Part shown: positions 1-12,899 of the stretch, piece by piece | Layout: every line of letters begins with the position of its first letter | Numbering within the stretch: position 1 is the stretch's first letter | NCBI RefSeq assembly: GCF_008831285.2 | Contig: NC_045147.1 | Coordinates: 13,618,854 to 13,682,853, forward strand | DNA: 64,000 nucleotides | Source of the DNA: Nymphaea colorata | Taxonomy: Eukaryota > Streptophyta > Magnoliopsida > Nymphaeales > Nymphaeaceae | Direction: 5' to 3' | Notes under the pieces: generated by a model | Database searches by the model: none | What the model saw: the letters and a program-made list of their open reading frames with translations, nothing else | Told to the model about the DNA's origin: nothing | Translations under genes and position numbers: made by a program

Positions 1-1415
1 CTCAATTGTACCATTTGCAGGATATTTTATCCTATACACCCATTGGTAGGTGATAGGATGCTTACTTGTTGGAAGAGAAACCACGTCCCAAGTTGAGATT
101 GCTTCTACTACTCAAATTTAAGTGGTCATATCATCTCTCCATTCTTGATATTGCATTGCTTCTTGGAAAGTTGATGGTTCTTGGTGATTTAAAATAGAGG
201 CAAGAAAAACTTGATAGTTAGAGGAGAACTTATGTAGATGAAGGTAATGACTCATAAGGTATCATGTTCCTTTGGGTCGAATAGGTGTCGACTTCGACTC
301 AAATGATGTGGGTTGAGCAATGGAATGACATTGATAGTCCTTAAGACGTGAATGTAGAATGCGTTGTCTAGTTGATCGCCACAATGGAGGTTCAGTGGAA
401 GAGGTACCAATGTTGGTGATTATGGGTTCAAAGGTGTGGGATGGGAGCTGATCCGATGGTGGAGATGGTGGCTCTAGTGTGTGTGTTGGCGAAGAACATG
501 GTGGTTGGTTAGGTTGGGGTGGGCTAGGTGTATGAGTTTGGTATTCATATTCAAGTGATTCTTGAGATGGAAGAGGTATAACAACACCACTATCTTGGTC
601 TTCGTGGTTTTGAAAAGAAAAAAAAAATTAATTTAACTTCTCGACTAGTGAAAACTTCATGAGTGTCAAGGTCATAGAGTTTATAAGCAGTTTGACCAAA
701 AGGATCCGACAAAAGCACATTTTGTTTGAGTGTGAGTCAAATTTGTGGTTTTTGCCAATGTTGTAAGCATAACACAAGCAGCTAAAAACACAAATGTGGT
801 TGTATCTAGGAGTCATCTATAAAGAACCTCATAAGGAGTTTTCCTTGTGAAGGATGAGTAGGCAAATGATTGATTAATAAGTAGCAGTTAAAACATATCC
901 CTCTAAATTTTACAGGCAAGCATGCCTGAAAACAAAGTGCACGAACAATATTTAAGAGATGTTTGTGTTTATATTCAACCAGTCCATTTTGCTGAAGTGT
1001 GGTGACGTAGAAATGTTAATGTTAAGATTTTTCATATTCACATAAACAAATTCAACTCTATTATCAGTGCGGATTTTTTAATAGAATTTTAAAATTAATT
1101 TTCCACAAGATTAATAAATTTTTGGATATAAAAAAACGTTTCAGAACCTACATGCAGCATGAAAAATCATCCACAATAGTGAGAAAGTAATGAGCTCAGG
1201 TGTTTGATAACTTTCCCAAATATTACAATGAATCAATTGAAATATACTACTTGTAGATATTGAATTGTTAGGAAAGAGTAAACTAGCTTGTTTGGTAAGA
1301 TAACATATAGAGCAATGTTCATTAATATGAAAAAAAACAATGAAACTAAATAACATCTTCAAATGAAAAAATGAAGAGTGACCGAGTCTAACATGCCATA
1401 CAGTGGATTGGTTCA
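1..1415 (-). mobile_element. Degenerate Ty1/copia retrotransposon fragment (pol), continues past left edge
   Basis: Remnant of a copia polyprotein read right to left, broken by frameshifts and stops. In order: a GAG-pre-integrase/integrase zinc region near 1410-1150 (motif WHVRLGH, then C-x2-C and LIHCNIWE); the end of integrase near 816-628 (FSCLCYA, KFDSHSNK, then a frameshifted YDLDTHEVF-like stretch); a linker with a STRQR-like motif near 300-400; and the start of reverse transcriptase near 190-1 (EAMQYQEW, then WVYRIKYPANGTIE). This order is diagnostic of copia elements. The gag part is missing on the right, where a CT-rich stretch begins, so the copy is truncated or interrupted. The rest of reverse transcriptase and RNase H should lie left of the window. 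No intact reading frame remains, so it is inactive. Confidence 0.88.
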
Positions 1416-2530
1416 ATGAGGCTATGGCAGCGTGTGGATTGGTTGAAAGATGTCTCTCTCTCCACTCAGATTGAAGCAAGGGGAAAGGGGGAAAGGCTTC
1501 GGCATCTTCAGGGTCTCTCTCTCTCTCTTTTCTTTCAAAATTACCTCGGTGATGGGTCATCTATATTGTGCTATCAGAAGATTGAACCATATGTATCAGG
1601 TGGACGTGCTTGATTGAGTAGTTTGGACGTCAATATCACATGTCATGCTCACATGTAGTTGGTTCAATTGGTCCATTTTCTCTAATGTCTGGGTTCCATG
1701 TAAGAGGCTACCACACATCAAAGATGAGCACATGCATCCCTGAGCTAATGATGAAGAAGATGACACCACCATAGAATTTAGACTAGCCAAGACGAAGCTA
1801 TGGAAGTGGGACAACAAATTCCTTGGGAACTGACATTAAAGAAACACTTCGTACTAAATTTCACCGTCAAAATTTTGCAGCTGGACGGAATCGGATGGCA
1901 GATAGACATCATGAATTAGCTTGAGAATTTTCTCGTGTGTTCTATTATTTAAAAAGGTGCATCTGGCATTCTGGATTTATTTGTTAAAAGCAGATGGCAG
2001 TGTAGATGTGCGACAAAAGGCAGACACCGAGGAAGTTTCATTGAAGGATCCTTATGTGGGTAATTATTCGTGGTTAAAACAAAAGCAATAAATAGGAGAC
2101 TAAGTTATGGCAATTTACCTCGAAGTTCTAACTGCATGATGTTTCCAGTGGTTTCCCTTCTACGTTTATTGGCAAGGAGCCACATACACCACTTAAATGA
2201 GCATGAGCCATAATAGTAAAACCCCGAGTCGGCCCACTCTCTGACTTAATTTAGAGTCTTTTAAATGGTAGCGAACTTACATAAACAGTTTTCTGGATGC
2301 GTAGTTGAAAGGAAGTGTAGATCTTCAGTATTAAAATTTGTCCTGGCATTGCTGTTCTTTGTCTGCAAAACCACCCGCCAGTGAGACTAAGGACTTTCTT
2401 TCATAAATAAAAACTGTAGTTTTTGTACTTCATCCGTATTTAAAACTCTTTTTTAAGAATTTAAATACAAAAATAAACAAAGATCACTTTATTAGGGGTA
2501 CCAGTCACTCGAGGTGCCTAGGATGTGGCG
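1416..2530. other. Gene-free stretch
   Basis: No coding signature on either strand. The short open frames lack family motifs and overlap a CT-rich patch near 1515-1530. Confidence 0.5.
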
Positions 2531-2532
2531 CT

Positions 2533-2768
2533 AAGGGTGGCCCAATCCGGCCGGTGAGCCTGGCCCGGGCTCGGGTCTCGGCTCGACCAATTTAAAATTA
2601 AAAAATAAGTTTTTTTATTTTAAATTATTTTTTAAAATATAAAATATATTTATTAATAATAAATATATATTATTAAAAATAATAAAAAATAATTTTGTAA
2701 TCTAAACGAGCCGGGCCAAGCTGACCCAAGCCATGTTTTTCCCAGCCCAGGCCGGATGCCCAGGCTTA
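2533..2768. mobile_element. Small non-autonomous element with GC-rich ends and AT-rich core
   Basis: About 235 bp. The left end is rich in GGCCC/GGGC motifs (2533-2590), the core from 2590 to 2700 is almost pure A/T, and the right end is again rich in GCCGGGCC and CCCAGCCC (2705-2768). The same layout recurs at 58685-58975, and a similar end appears at 63925-64000. This suggests a dispersed miniature element family; the superfamily is not determined. Confidence 0.5.
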
Positions 2769-5685
2769 GATCTGACACACGCGCTTCTCAATTGCAAAGC
2801 ACATCACAAGACATGCGCCTCTTCACTGAAAATGCATTAATTTCCTCTCTCATGCTTACCGATCGCATTTCATTTTTATTTATTCATCGCTTCCTATTGT
2901 GTTTAATTTTTGTAACAAATTCAAATAGTATTTTTTCATTACTTCTTCGAGTCATTTACTGATCATCTCCTCCTGCTTCTGATACATCTTTCTTCTGTCT
3001 TCAAGCATTATTTCTGCCGTTGTATTTGATTTCCGTTCTGCTCTCACTTAATCCTTGTTGTCTCGCTTCGACTTCAGGCGTGACTTTTCTTGTGTATTTC
3101 AGATCTTGGTAGTTATGGTTTGAGCAGCACCAATAAAAATATTCATGCACATTCTTATATAGTAGAAAGAAAGAGAAACTAAGAAATCTACATCTCAGGT
3201 TCATAAACCAAATACTTTGCCAACAAGATGATGCATAATAGCTCAACAGTAGATATTCTTTTTCTGCAAGATCTTTGTCATCACATTCTCATCCTCCATG
3301 GCAGAGATAAAATTTTGTTGCCATCCACAGCAGGGCCCCAGAATCTGAAAGGCGATTAAAGGGGGAGGTAGGCTAGCTAGGAAGGGGACCTGTCTACTGA
3401 CAGATCAAGGGGTGCGGCGATTGATGGAGGAGGAGGACACCCCATGCTGCGCATGAAGGCCTACCCCCCTAAAGCGGATGGCGATTGCTTGTGGGGTTAT
3501 CTCCCCACGTCCTCTGCTCATGCATGTTATCTCCTTCCTCCCTCTGCCTTTCTCATGTGGGGATCACCAACTTCTGCCACCGTTACGTGATGTTGCTTGG
3601 ATCTCCCACCAGAAAAATTTAAAAAGAGAAAGAGAAAAGAGAAAGAAAGGCATGAACTCCGGTTGCTTGTGCATGGGGATTCCTGAAGTCTTTAGTATGA
3701 TGCCAACGCAGGAAAAGACCTTTGTAACGGACATCCCGCATAGTGAAGTCATTCCAAAGTTTGGAAGCTTCTGTTATGTTTTCACAGCAATTTACAAGTA
3801 ATAACTACTCATATATATTGCACCGAGTCCGAATTAAATCAGAACGGAAGTTTTCTACAATGATTGCCTACGTGTTCGGACAATAGATTTTGATGAATAA
3901 ATTTCTTGTTTTTCAAAAACTGTAGATTTTGACGCTAAAATCTGACACAAAGCGTAGTTTTAGGTCATGCAAACCGGTTGTGAGCAGTTTTATCTCAAAG
4001 TTTATGGTGAATGAGTAGTGAAGAATATAAATTAATGTTTAGAGAGAGAAAGATACATTTAATTCACCAAACTAAAAGGGGAGTGGTCATATCAACTGTC
4101 AAATTAATCGCATGGTTGTGGTAATCTCACATCCCCAACATCAATCGTGGTGACCAGTGATCACCCTCATGGGAGCAGAAACGCAACGGTATCTTAACAA
4201 TGTGACCTGACATAACAGAGGAACTGCTGTCGAAGAGAAGTTTGATGTTGCAGCAGGAGAGAGCTGGCATCTTCCACAACCTACCTGTAAGCATGGCTTC
4301 ATTCCAAGATAAAATCTCCAAGTAAAGCTGCACACGCCACATGCATGCAGAGAGAGAAAGGAAACTGTGGGGCCTCTTCACAGAGAAGCAGAAGCCTCTC
4401 TCTGTGTTGAGCTATGCATCTTTTGGCCAGTCTTGATCCTGGACCATGGATAGGGTGCTGCTGGCCACATCGCTGTTGCATGCTGTCAGCTTGAGGAAGA
4501 AGGCTGTCCTGTCCCCACGAGCTACTGCTGATCATCTCCCAGTTGTGCCCACCCTGCACCCCAAATATCATTTTCCTTACCAGAATGCGCAAGTGCAAGG
4601 GAAATGGAATATTAATGGGGGGAAGTGGAACCTACTACTCATCACTAATAATTGAAAAAGCACAAAAAGGGAATAATGGGATGAAAAAAGGTTCCATCGT
4701 CTCTTCATGTAACTGGATAGAGAATTCAGGGCCCCCACTTCCGTTCACAAGAAAACATCTCCAGGTCACCTTCCAAAGACGGTAGAGTAGTCCTTCAAAA
4801 GCAGCGGCGTTCTCATTATTCCTGAAAGCATTCAACTATTTCACCGAAAGCTGAATGAGAATAACTAATTATGCACACAGCCACTTTTATAATTTAAAAG
4901 AGCTATTATATATATATATACATATATGATAACCCTAAAATTAAAATTACCAGCCATCAAACTGGGGGTTCACAGTAGAGAACGTGTCGATGTCCTAGAT
5001 TTTTGAATTAGGCTGCAGACTGACGTCCTTTCCAGTGGCCGGAATTGGAGCATGCCATGTGTCTCCCCCCATTCAACTCTATCAGTGAAACAAAATGATT
5101 CACTCCAAGCAGGAGGCTTTCATCTGGAGAACGGGCACATGGCATCACCCAATCGGTGGGTCGCTACCAGAAAACCTCAGACCCGTCATTGATTGTCCAC
5201 CTTTTCATTTGAATAAATTGCGGACACCCTCCCACCTAACGACACATTTGAGAAAGAGCTGCGCCCATTCTTCAGTTATTGCATTTTAGACACCCTGCAA
5301 CTGCGATAAATGCTAAGTGGACAATTCATCTATCGCTGAGGTACTAAGCAAGAAAGAAGAAATGGGTGGTAAATGAATTAATCGAAATGTTAGTGCCTTG
5401 TAATATTGAGAAATTCCTTGCAATTTACTGTTCTTATTTATTGCGATGAAAGCCACGTCTGCGTTAGAAGAGCAATATCATTATAAAGGTCCATTTTACA
5501 AAGTAATGAAATATGCAACTAGGAAAACGACTAGTGATTGCTCTAGGCAAGGGCTTTTAGAAGGTCTGGAGAAAAAGCGGAGGGTTGCCTTACTTTCTTT
5601 TCTCTTTTCTTCTTCTGAATCTTCAGCACATTAATCCTCATCTTGGTAGGCTACCCTTAGGCCCACCGACAATTTATTATTCGTC
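2769..5685. other. Gene-free stretch
   Basis: Several open frames of 60-107 codons on both strands (for example around 3480-3800 and 4130-4600) overlap each other antiparallel and show no recognisable domain or splice structure. A short TA repeat lies near 4903-4925. I see no supportable gene. Confidence 0.45.
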
Positions 5686-5689
5686 CCTT

Positions 5690-5994
5690 ACGTCCTGTTT
5701 ATTTGGAGGGAAATGGAGGAAAAGGAAAGGAAAGACTTGTTTGAAAAATTTGTTTGGATAGAAAGGAAAAGAAAGACTAAAATCTTCTCCTGTTTCTTCT
5801 TTTAGACGTGGGTCCTCATAGGTATTGTGGGCAAAAAAAAACTTTTCAGTCTTTCTTTCCTTTCCTTTTTCTTCATTTCCTTTCCATCCCCTCACACCAA
5901 ACACACTTTGTCTCTTTCCCTCATTTCTAATTAGCCAACCAAACAAAGAAGAGATTGCTCAATCCCTCCCTTTCCCTTCAACCAAACACGTCGT
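5690..5994. mobile_element. MITE-like element with imperfect terminal inverted repeats
   Basis: Left end (from 5690, ACGTCCTGTTTATTTGG) and reverse complement of the right end (from 5994, ACGACGTGTTTGGTTG) align for about 30 bases with several mismatches. A second internal inverted pair of GGAAAGGAAAG-type sequence lets the element fold. No coding capacity. I could not define a clean target-site duplication. Confidence 0.55.
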
Positions 5995-6256
5995 ACTAAT
6001 GGTAACCATCTTAAGCAGGGGCGAAGCCAGTGTTTTGCCTCAGTCTAATTTCTTCACATAAATCGTTGTCATGAAATCGATTTAAATCCCATTTCAGGAT
6101 GCAAATATTTGGGTAGTCGGATTAAGAATTCTCGATTAGTCTCAGAAACAAGTTACTAACTAGGTCTAAAATATGAGACACTAAAAACTGTTAGTTGTTG
6201 CTACAATTATATTAAAATGGCAAAGGGTGCCAATGCAAAGTTTCAGAAATTACTAG

Positions 6257-6552
6257 GGGGTGTTTGGATGGCACTTTGACAAACTCGATTTTGTAAAAAC
6301 GAAGTTTTTGAAAACCTGGTTCAAACCCATTTTTGTAAACTTGGTTTGGATGTTTGGATGACAAGTGAAAAACTTGATTTAGAGGTAACAAATAAACTTA
6401 CTTGAAAAACCTGGTTTCAGGCCATTCATGAAAACTAGGTTTTGGCAAAATCCAGTTCTAATGTCATCCAAACACTCTTTGAAATGGTGTTTTGCCGCAA
6501 TATCAGGTTCTGTCTCTCAAAAACTGGTTTTAGATTGTCATCCAAACACCTG
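6257..6552. mobile_element. MITE-like element with GGTGTTTGGATG termini
   Basis: The left terminus GGTGTTTGGATG (6259-6270) is matched exactly by its inverse CATCCAAACACC (6539-6550). Internal copies of AAAACCTGGTTT-like sequence occur in both orientations, and TGTTTGGATGAC recurs internally at about 6351. Noncoding, about 295 bp. A shorter palindromic relative lies at 44874-44951. Confidence 0.65.
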
Positions 6553-7855
6553 TAGTTTGGTCGTAAACTAAATGAAGAAACGTGAGGTCAGATACGGATC
6601 TACTCGTACGCCAAACATGGCCATAATGTGAAAGATCACAGATGAACAAGTTCATGAACTCGGCACGTATATACAGCAGTGGAATGTTGCAGTGGGTAGA
6701 GTTTTACCCACGTACAAAGATGTTGCCCATTGGAAACGTGGAAGTTCCAAGAACATGATCGTATTTCATGTGATGCCAGAAGGTTCTCTTTATACGGAGG
6801 GGAACATCATTGAAGATCCACGCAGAAATTATGAACGGTGGGGCCTGCAAGAACTTGGTTCCTTACTTCCAAAGGAAACCCTAAATTTCTTTTTTTATTT
6901 TCCTCTTTTAATTTGTTCAGGAAATGGACTATTACTCGTCGGATTCTTCCGAAGAGATGCGAGATGGGTGTTCAATTATTTTGGCTTCTTCCATTTGACG
7001 GTCTTAAATCTAGCTATGGACGAAAGTCTGGTCAGTATGAACTTCTTTCTTTTCCTATTTCCTTCCCCTCTCCCTGGGATGAAATATATTAAATCGCCAT
7101 AATTTTGTCCATTAATATCAGTGCAGTTGGTTAAGGTTTAGCCGGCCGGCAACGCCTACACCATCACCATGGAAAGGTCTGAGTGTTCCTATTGCCACCG
7201 GAGTCCTACCAATCAGACTTTGGAGAAGATTGATCACTAATTCGACAAAGAATCTGTCATTAGTTTGATTTTTGTGGGCATTAGGTTTCAGGAGGGGCTC
7301 TTTTTCCTCCCTTATATTTTGCCCCAAGATTCTGATGGGTGTTAGGCTTTTGGGTTCTCTCTCTTTTTTTTCTTTATCTCATATTTTGCCCCAGTGGGCT
7401 TAGTTTAGCTCTCTCAACTCTTGTCTACATTTGTACCCAACCTCCTACTAAAGCTAAGCTGTATAATACTCCTACATGTGGACTGCATCATTATAAGTAT
7501 TGTCCATATCACCTATTGTACAATTATTTTTTTTCCTTTTCCTGTGAAGGAGGGAAAAACAGTTAATACACAATTACTGCAGATTTTCTTTCTATGCGCT
7601 TATAAAGAATGAGTGCCTTTACTTCCCTTCTCCTTGGGGCCAGTCGGTCAACTTTTTCTTTTTCATTTGCTTGTCTATCCTTACCACATGGTAAATTACC
7701 GGAATACCCTTGGTCTGTTAAAGGTAATGCCCCTTGTAAAATGGAACATGACAAAAAAAAAAATTTTTACTGACATAGCAGACAATACATTCGAAGCTGG
7801 TTATATGTGTAAGCTTGTGCACCTTCGAAGCTGGAGGACCATAAGAAGGACGATC
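6553..7855. other. Gene-free stretch
   Basis: Open frames of up to 136 codons near 6690-7100 overlap in two frames and carry no known motif. The T-rich stretch near 7260-7400 resembles a retroelement 3' tail but is too weak to call. Confidence 0.4.
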
Positions 7856-7859
7856 TGAC

Positions 7860-8965
7860 TTAGGAGGACAACCCACGCCAGCTTATTACTAGGAAATCAA
7901 TATGGCATGTCATTCGTCAAGAAGGCAGACATCTTAATTGGTGCATGCTAGTCTAGAGTGGGAGTTTCATGTCTAGGGCATGTTGGACCGTGTATATTGT
8001 TGCAGCAAGAAGACTTCTGATGGATGAATTTGTTCACAAACAGGGAATGCAGATGGCTGTCGTTGCTACCTGTGTCACGGTGCTACCGATGATGCTAGTC
8101 ACTTCTTCTTCTTCAAATGCAAGATTGCAAGACCGGTTTGGAATGCCATTTTAAAGAAGTTTGACCGACAGCAATGTCTGCGAAACGATATAGTTCAAGT
8201 TATCCAATGGTGGGGAGATAGGATGCTTGCCAAATGTTGGAAAGATAGCTTCCACTTGGCAATCTGGTTTCTGTGGAAACTCAAAAATAACATGAAACAC
8301 AAAGGTAGTTTTGGAGTTTAGTCGATTCAAAATGGAATATGGAATACCTGTAAAGACTAGTTCTATAGCAGGAAGTGGAGCAAGTGCAGCCTGCAGACCA
8401 TCACAAACTGGCTTTCCTCCAGCATTCTGTGGGAAAAATGGGTTTTGGCTAACCGCGTCGGGCTAATATTCATATGGTTAAATGGGTTAAACAAGGGAGA
8501 ACAGGGGTGGCAATGTTGGCATATCTAAATGAAGGTGGCTATAAATATGGAGCAGCAGTCTGGTGGGAGAATTTTGTGCTTGGCATTGAAGGTAAGATGT
8601 TATGGGATTGCCTAGCAGTTCTTGACAAGGACTGTAAAGCAGAGGGCAGCATCATTTTGATTTCAAACAACAGAGAATAGCGACTTAAGGTCCAAGAAGT
8701 GATTGTTGCCTTTGGAGATTGTTCTAAAGCAAATGGTAATGGCCAGCGTCTTTTGAGATGTCTTAAAACCCAAAAAGGCTAGCCTTCAGCAGAAACTTGT
8801 CATCTTTTGAATCTCATTTCGAAAAATTATAACTGTTATACATGGTTTGATATGGGAGCGTCTTGGTTCATTTTTTGTAGTCCCAGTGGGATGGAGTAGA
8901 AGCCTTCTGGGTTTCATTTTTTTTGTGTACATAACTTCAATTTTTTTAACAATAAACAATGGAGG
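7860..8965 (+). mobile_element. LINE (non-LTR retrotransposon) 3' remnant, zf-RVT region
   Basis: Decayed C-terminal part of a LINE reverse-transcriptase ORF. From about 8055 one frame reads CYLCHGATDDASHFFF followed by CKIARPVWNAILKK, the signature of the zinc-binding domain after plant LINE reverse transcriptase. It continues through IQWWGDRM and AIWFLWKLKNN, typical of the following region. A weaker RNase H-like stretch follows near 8480-8690. Stops and frame changes are frequent. The segment ends in T-rich 3' UTR-like sequence (8870-8960). It is 5'-truncated and inactive. Confidence 0.7.
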
Positions 8966-10097
8966 CCTATCTCCCACACAGCCTTTCTCCGAAAGATACT
9001 TTGATCTTTAGGAGAGGGATTATTGCCTTTCAAAAATTAAATTTTTCTATCGATAGGCTGCTTTTTGAAAACTTTTCTCAATATTTGAGTGCTTAATAAT
9101 TAATCTTAAAAATTTAAGTAGTAATTTGTCATTTGCTCAAACAATTATGTGTCTTTTAATAATGTTTTAATTCTACGCATAATATATGAGGTCACCTTTT
9201 GAACCGATGGTTGTTCACATCCATGGATGGATTGATTATATCCATACGTTTGATTTTTACGTGACAACGCAATCTTCGACAATGCAAACAACTTAATTAC
9301 TATAGTCTCTCCATTTTTATGAGATGTTTAACAGTAACCATTTGTGAAGAAGAACTATATTGTTCATATTAGGGCTCATTTGCTAGCAAAGACACTTTGT
9401 GAGTCTACTATGAAGTAATTGCTCCAAAAATTAAATCAAATTCATGTAACATTTTTTTTAGTATGTCATGAATTTGTTTTAATTTTTGGGTAGATTTATG
9501 AGACAATCACAAAGTATCCCTACTACAATGTCGTAGAGTCGTCAAGACCCCCACACACTTTTTATCATATGTGGATACTCATTTTTTAGCATTCTAGTAC
9601 AAGGAAAGGCATAAATGCTTATGGTGTCATATGTAACTTCTCTCTTGATTTAACTTTTCATAGAACACATTGAACTTTATAGAGGATTTTAAATATTTAG
9701 CTATTCGGCAACATTTTGAGTTCAATTTTCACACACACATATTGTATATATAACTTGGTAAAAACCAAACACTTAAACACTTAGGCCAGAGATAAAAACC
9801 AAACCCATTGATCTTTTGTTCAAAAATTATTTTAAATACAATATAAACATCCTAATATATTTGTAAAGACTGTTTTGATATAAAACATGTTTTGGTTCAA
9901 GTTGTTTTAATGAAAAATGTTTATTTTTATTATTATCATGCCATGGGGCCATTCATTTTTTTATTATTAAAATACAATTAATTAAAATCTAACAAATGAT
10001 CAACTTAATATATGTTTTGCATCAACCCATTCTAAGATCACATCAATAAGGTTAGAATGCAAAAACAACGCTTTAAAAATCAAAATCAAAATCAAAG

Positions 10098-10122
10098 AAA
10101 GAGAGAGAGAGAGAGAGAGAGG
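10098..10122. repeat. (GA)n microsatellite
   Basis: Uninterrupted GA dinucleotide run after three or four AAAATC-like units. Confidence 0.85.
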
Positions 10123-11747
10123 CAGGCTTTGTGTGTATGTCTCACGTTTACCTAGGACCACTAAGCGTGGCATGAGTTTGGAGTACAAGTCCTTCGGCAC
10201 AAGCGTGCCATGAGCGTTAAATCCATCCGTCTTTCCAAGGCTTCAGCCTGGCCTGAGTCGACCCTGTAACTCTGTAAGTAGCTGCAAAAGCATCGGCGAA
10301 CGCTAGCTTCATGACCAACCGGTCCAACAGTGCGACAGATTTCTGGTTTCTTCTTGTTTTTACAGCGGGGAATCTGGCAACTTGAGAGCCAACTACTCAA
10401 CCGCATTTAATGGCGTTTCCATCAAGCCTAGAAGAAGTCAACCACTGGCGGTACCTTCTAAACGCAGCCTGCAGCCATAGCAATCGAGGGAATGCACGAT
10501 TTTGTCCTCTTAAAAGGCAAAAAAAACAAGGAAGTCTCATTACTTGTTATCAGATGGAAAATTCTAACCAAAACCTCCCTTAGTTCTAATCATTCGTCTG
10601 CCTCGCATGCATCCCATGCTCTCCAAATAATTCAAGAGAGAGAGAGAGAGGTAGAGCGGTGGCTAGCTAGCGTGGTCCATGCTACAGCAGCTCCTCTTCT
10701 GTCAATATTCCTCATGGGTTGGCCACAACAGCCAAAAAGGAAAAGCAGAAACATAAAAAGGAACAACAAAAAAGAGGAAAAGAAAATCTAGCAGCATGTA
10801 TACAAGCTCACCTTTTACTCCTTATAAGATGCCACTAGAAGTTGCCATTGCAGGAAAAAGGTCTGAAAGTAAGGCACCTCAACAGGCAAAACACACTTCA
10901 TCCCTGAGCTTGCCTTTCTTGTCACCCAACCCAACCGTAACCCTATCGTGGCTTGTGCTTGGGTGAGACAAAATAATTGACAAGAGTCCATCCCAGCTTG
11001 CCGGAAGAACTAGAATCACTGTGCTTAGGCTGGCAGCCATGGGTCGACATATAATAACCTCGAAATATGGTTTACATCTATATTCATAATCCTCAAAAAT
11101 GTGCAGCTGTGTTTACCATTCCCCTTCAACTAACAAGATTAAGTAGTTCTTGAATCCTCATATATATGCAACTGTTAAGAAAATTATTTTACTTGTCAAC
11201 AAGTTAGTTATAACATATGAGTGGGTGATTGATCAATTAATCAAATTGCTTACACACAAGCGTTTGTATTCATGTATAGTTCTGCTCTTATTCCTTTGAC
11301 ACACAGTTAATGAATTATACGGGTACTGTAGTTCACGAAAACCCCACCATATTCATGATCGTCACCATTTTGCTCCATGACGTGGTAGTAGCCAGCGAAA
11401 GTAATCGGCCATTAAGGGGAGGTGGTTATGTGCACCGAGGTGCATGTTGCACAGCTCCTGATACATGATATGTATCCCTAGCCCACTCCTTGGGGCTCCT
11501 GACATACTTTCAAAGGATACATGTTATGCACAAGGGCGTATGCATGGTATACAGGAGCACCAGCCTCTAGCTTCGGCAATTAAGCTGCATGTTTCTTGGT
11601 TGTTTTACATAGGGCTGTTGATGAAAATTGATTCTCTGTCCCCGGTTGTTGCAGTGGCCTTAGAAATTCCCACCGTCCAGTAGGTATATCCTCTACCAAT
11701 ACCCCAAGTATATAAGCAGGCTACATTCTTCTTATTTTCTCTCTCTT

Positions 11748-11749
11748 CC

Positions 11750-11804
<55 letters not shown>
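11748..11804. repeat. Poly-C plus (CT)n microsatellite
   Basis: About 13 consecutive C followed by about 22 CT repeats. An open frame on the other strand here is only repeat-encoded Arg-Glu. Confidence 0.9.
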
Positions 11805-11806
<2 letters not shown>

Positions 11807-12671
11807 CATCCACATCTTATCAAAATTTTCTGCCAAGGCCCCCTGGGAGACGTACACTAATTGTCTTAATGTGGGATGGAAAGGAGATAGAGATAGATGC
11901 CTGCATGAGTATTATGGTCTGCCACGCCTGCTGCGCTACAGTACCATAACACGCAGACTCCCCTTTCTGTGGACAGAGAGAAAAGAGATGCTTATGAGAT
12001 GTCAGAAAAATTTACCCACGTTAACTCTGTAGCTGTTCCTCTTTTCAGTTGCCTCTGTTCTACATGCTTCTTATGATCTGGTGAAAAAGAGTCGTAGAAT
12101 TACGTACGCTCCTCGACTGTGAATCGGGGAAATCAGAGGGATGAGAGTACACCCAATAATTAAGATGATTGAGAGGTGCATCAGAAGCTCAGTGGGGCCC
12201 CTCCCCCATACCCGCTGCTTTGTGTACATGGGGATCGGCTAAGAAGCCTCTGGATTTGGAATTTTCGTTCCACTGTTTAACCTTTAACTATATGCGTATT
12301 ATACCCCGTTCAGTCTAGATGGGAAATGATGACCTTTCTTCATATTCGTGTTTTCTTCAAAGCCAATTGTATAAGCGCATGAAAACCGGGAGTTGGTGAC
12401 AAATGTCAGAGAAACCTTGCTTCTTTTCTGTGCTGAAGAAGCGACAATATCGAGTTAGTTCTCAAAATTTTTTTATGATGCAGCAGATCTTTGTTGGTCT
12501 TCTGTCATGCCAATACCTGCTGCCCATTTGCTGTCTTGGAAAAAACTTTAATTTCGTGACTTCTTGCCTTTTATTCGACTGAACATCCTGAAAAACTTGT
12601 TCAAGAAATTGAAGGCCAGCCTGTTATCATTCTTCAACCCTTTAAAGACTTCAGAAATTCAGCTAGCTCAT

Positions 12672-12895
12672 GTTAGGAATAGACTCTCTCAATCTCTTTC
12701 TTAACACACCAAGAGAATAAAACCAATGAAAAAAAAGATACAAGGATTTATGCGGTTCAGAGAGAGGATTTTCCTATGTCCATGGCCACATAGGATTTTT
12801 CACTACAACAAAAAAATCACACAATATAAGAGATCCCACCCACCTCCTGCCTCCAGCATAAACATTAGGATTAGGGTAAGCCCGTAAAACGTAAA
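12672..12895. mobile_element. Possible solo LTR fragment
   Basis: The segment begins TGTTAGGAATAG and contains TATGCGGTTCAGAGAG and CCTATGTCCATGGC, phrases that resemble copia-type LTRs. No second LTR, primer-binding site or internal domain is seen nearby. A CACTACAACAAAAAA string at about 12801 could instead be the end of another element. Tentative. Confidence 0.35.
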
Positions 12896-12899
12896 ATTA

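Larger units (their letters stand above)
8970..12670. other. Gene-free, repeat-bearing stretch
   Basis: AT-rich intergenic sequence with no supportable coding region. It contains a short TCAAAA-type tandem leading into a GA repeat near 10080-10122 and a long CT repeat near 11748-11804. Confidence 0.45.

Noticed and set aside
6013-6060. GCAGGGGCGAAGCCAGTG, similar to the end of a common hAT-like element
   Set aside because: No inverse end was found nearby, so the element cannot be delimited.
6692-7102. 136-codon plus-strand frame
   Set aside because: Overlapped by another frame of 84 codons; hydrophobic T-rich translation, no homology recalled.
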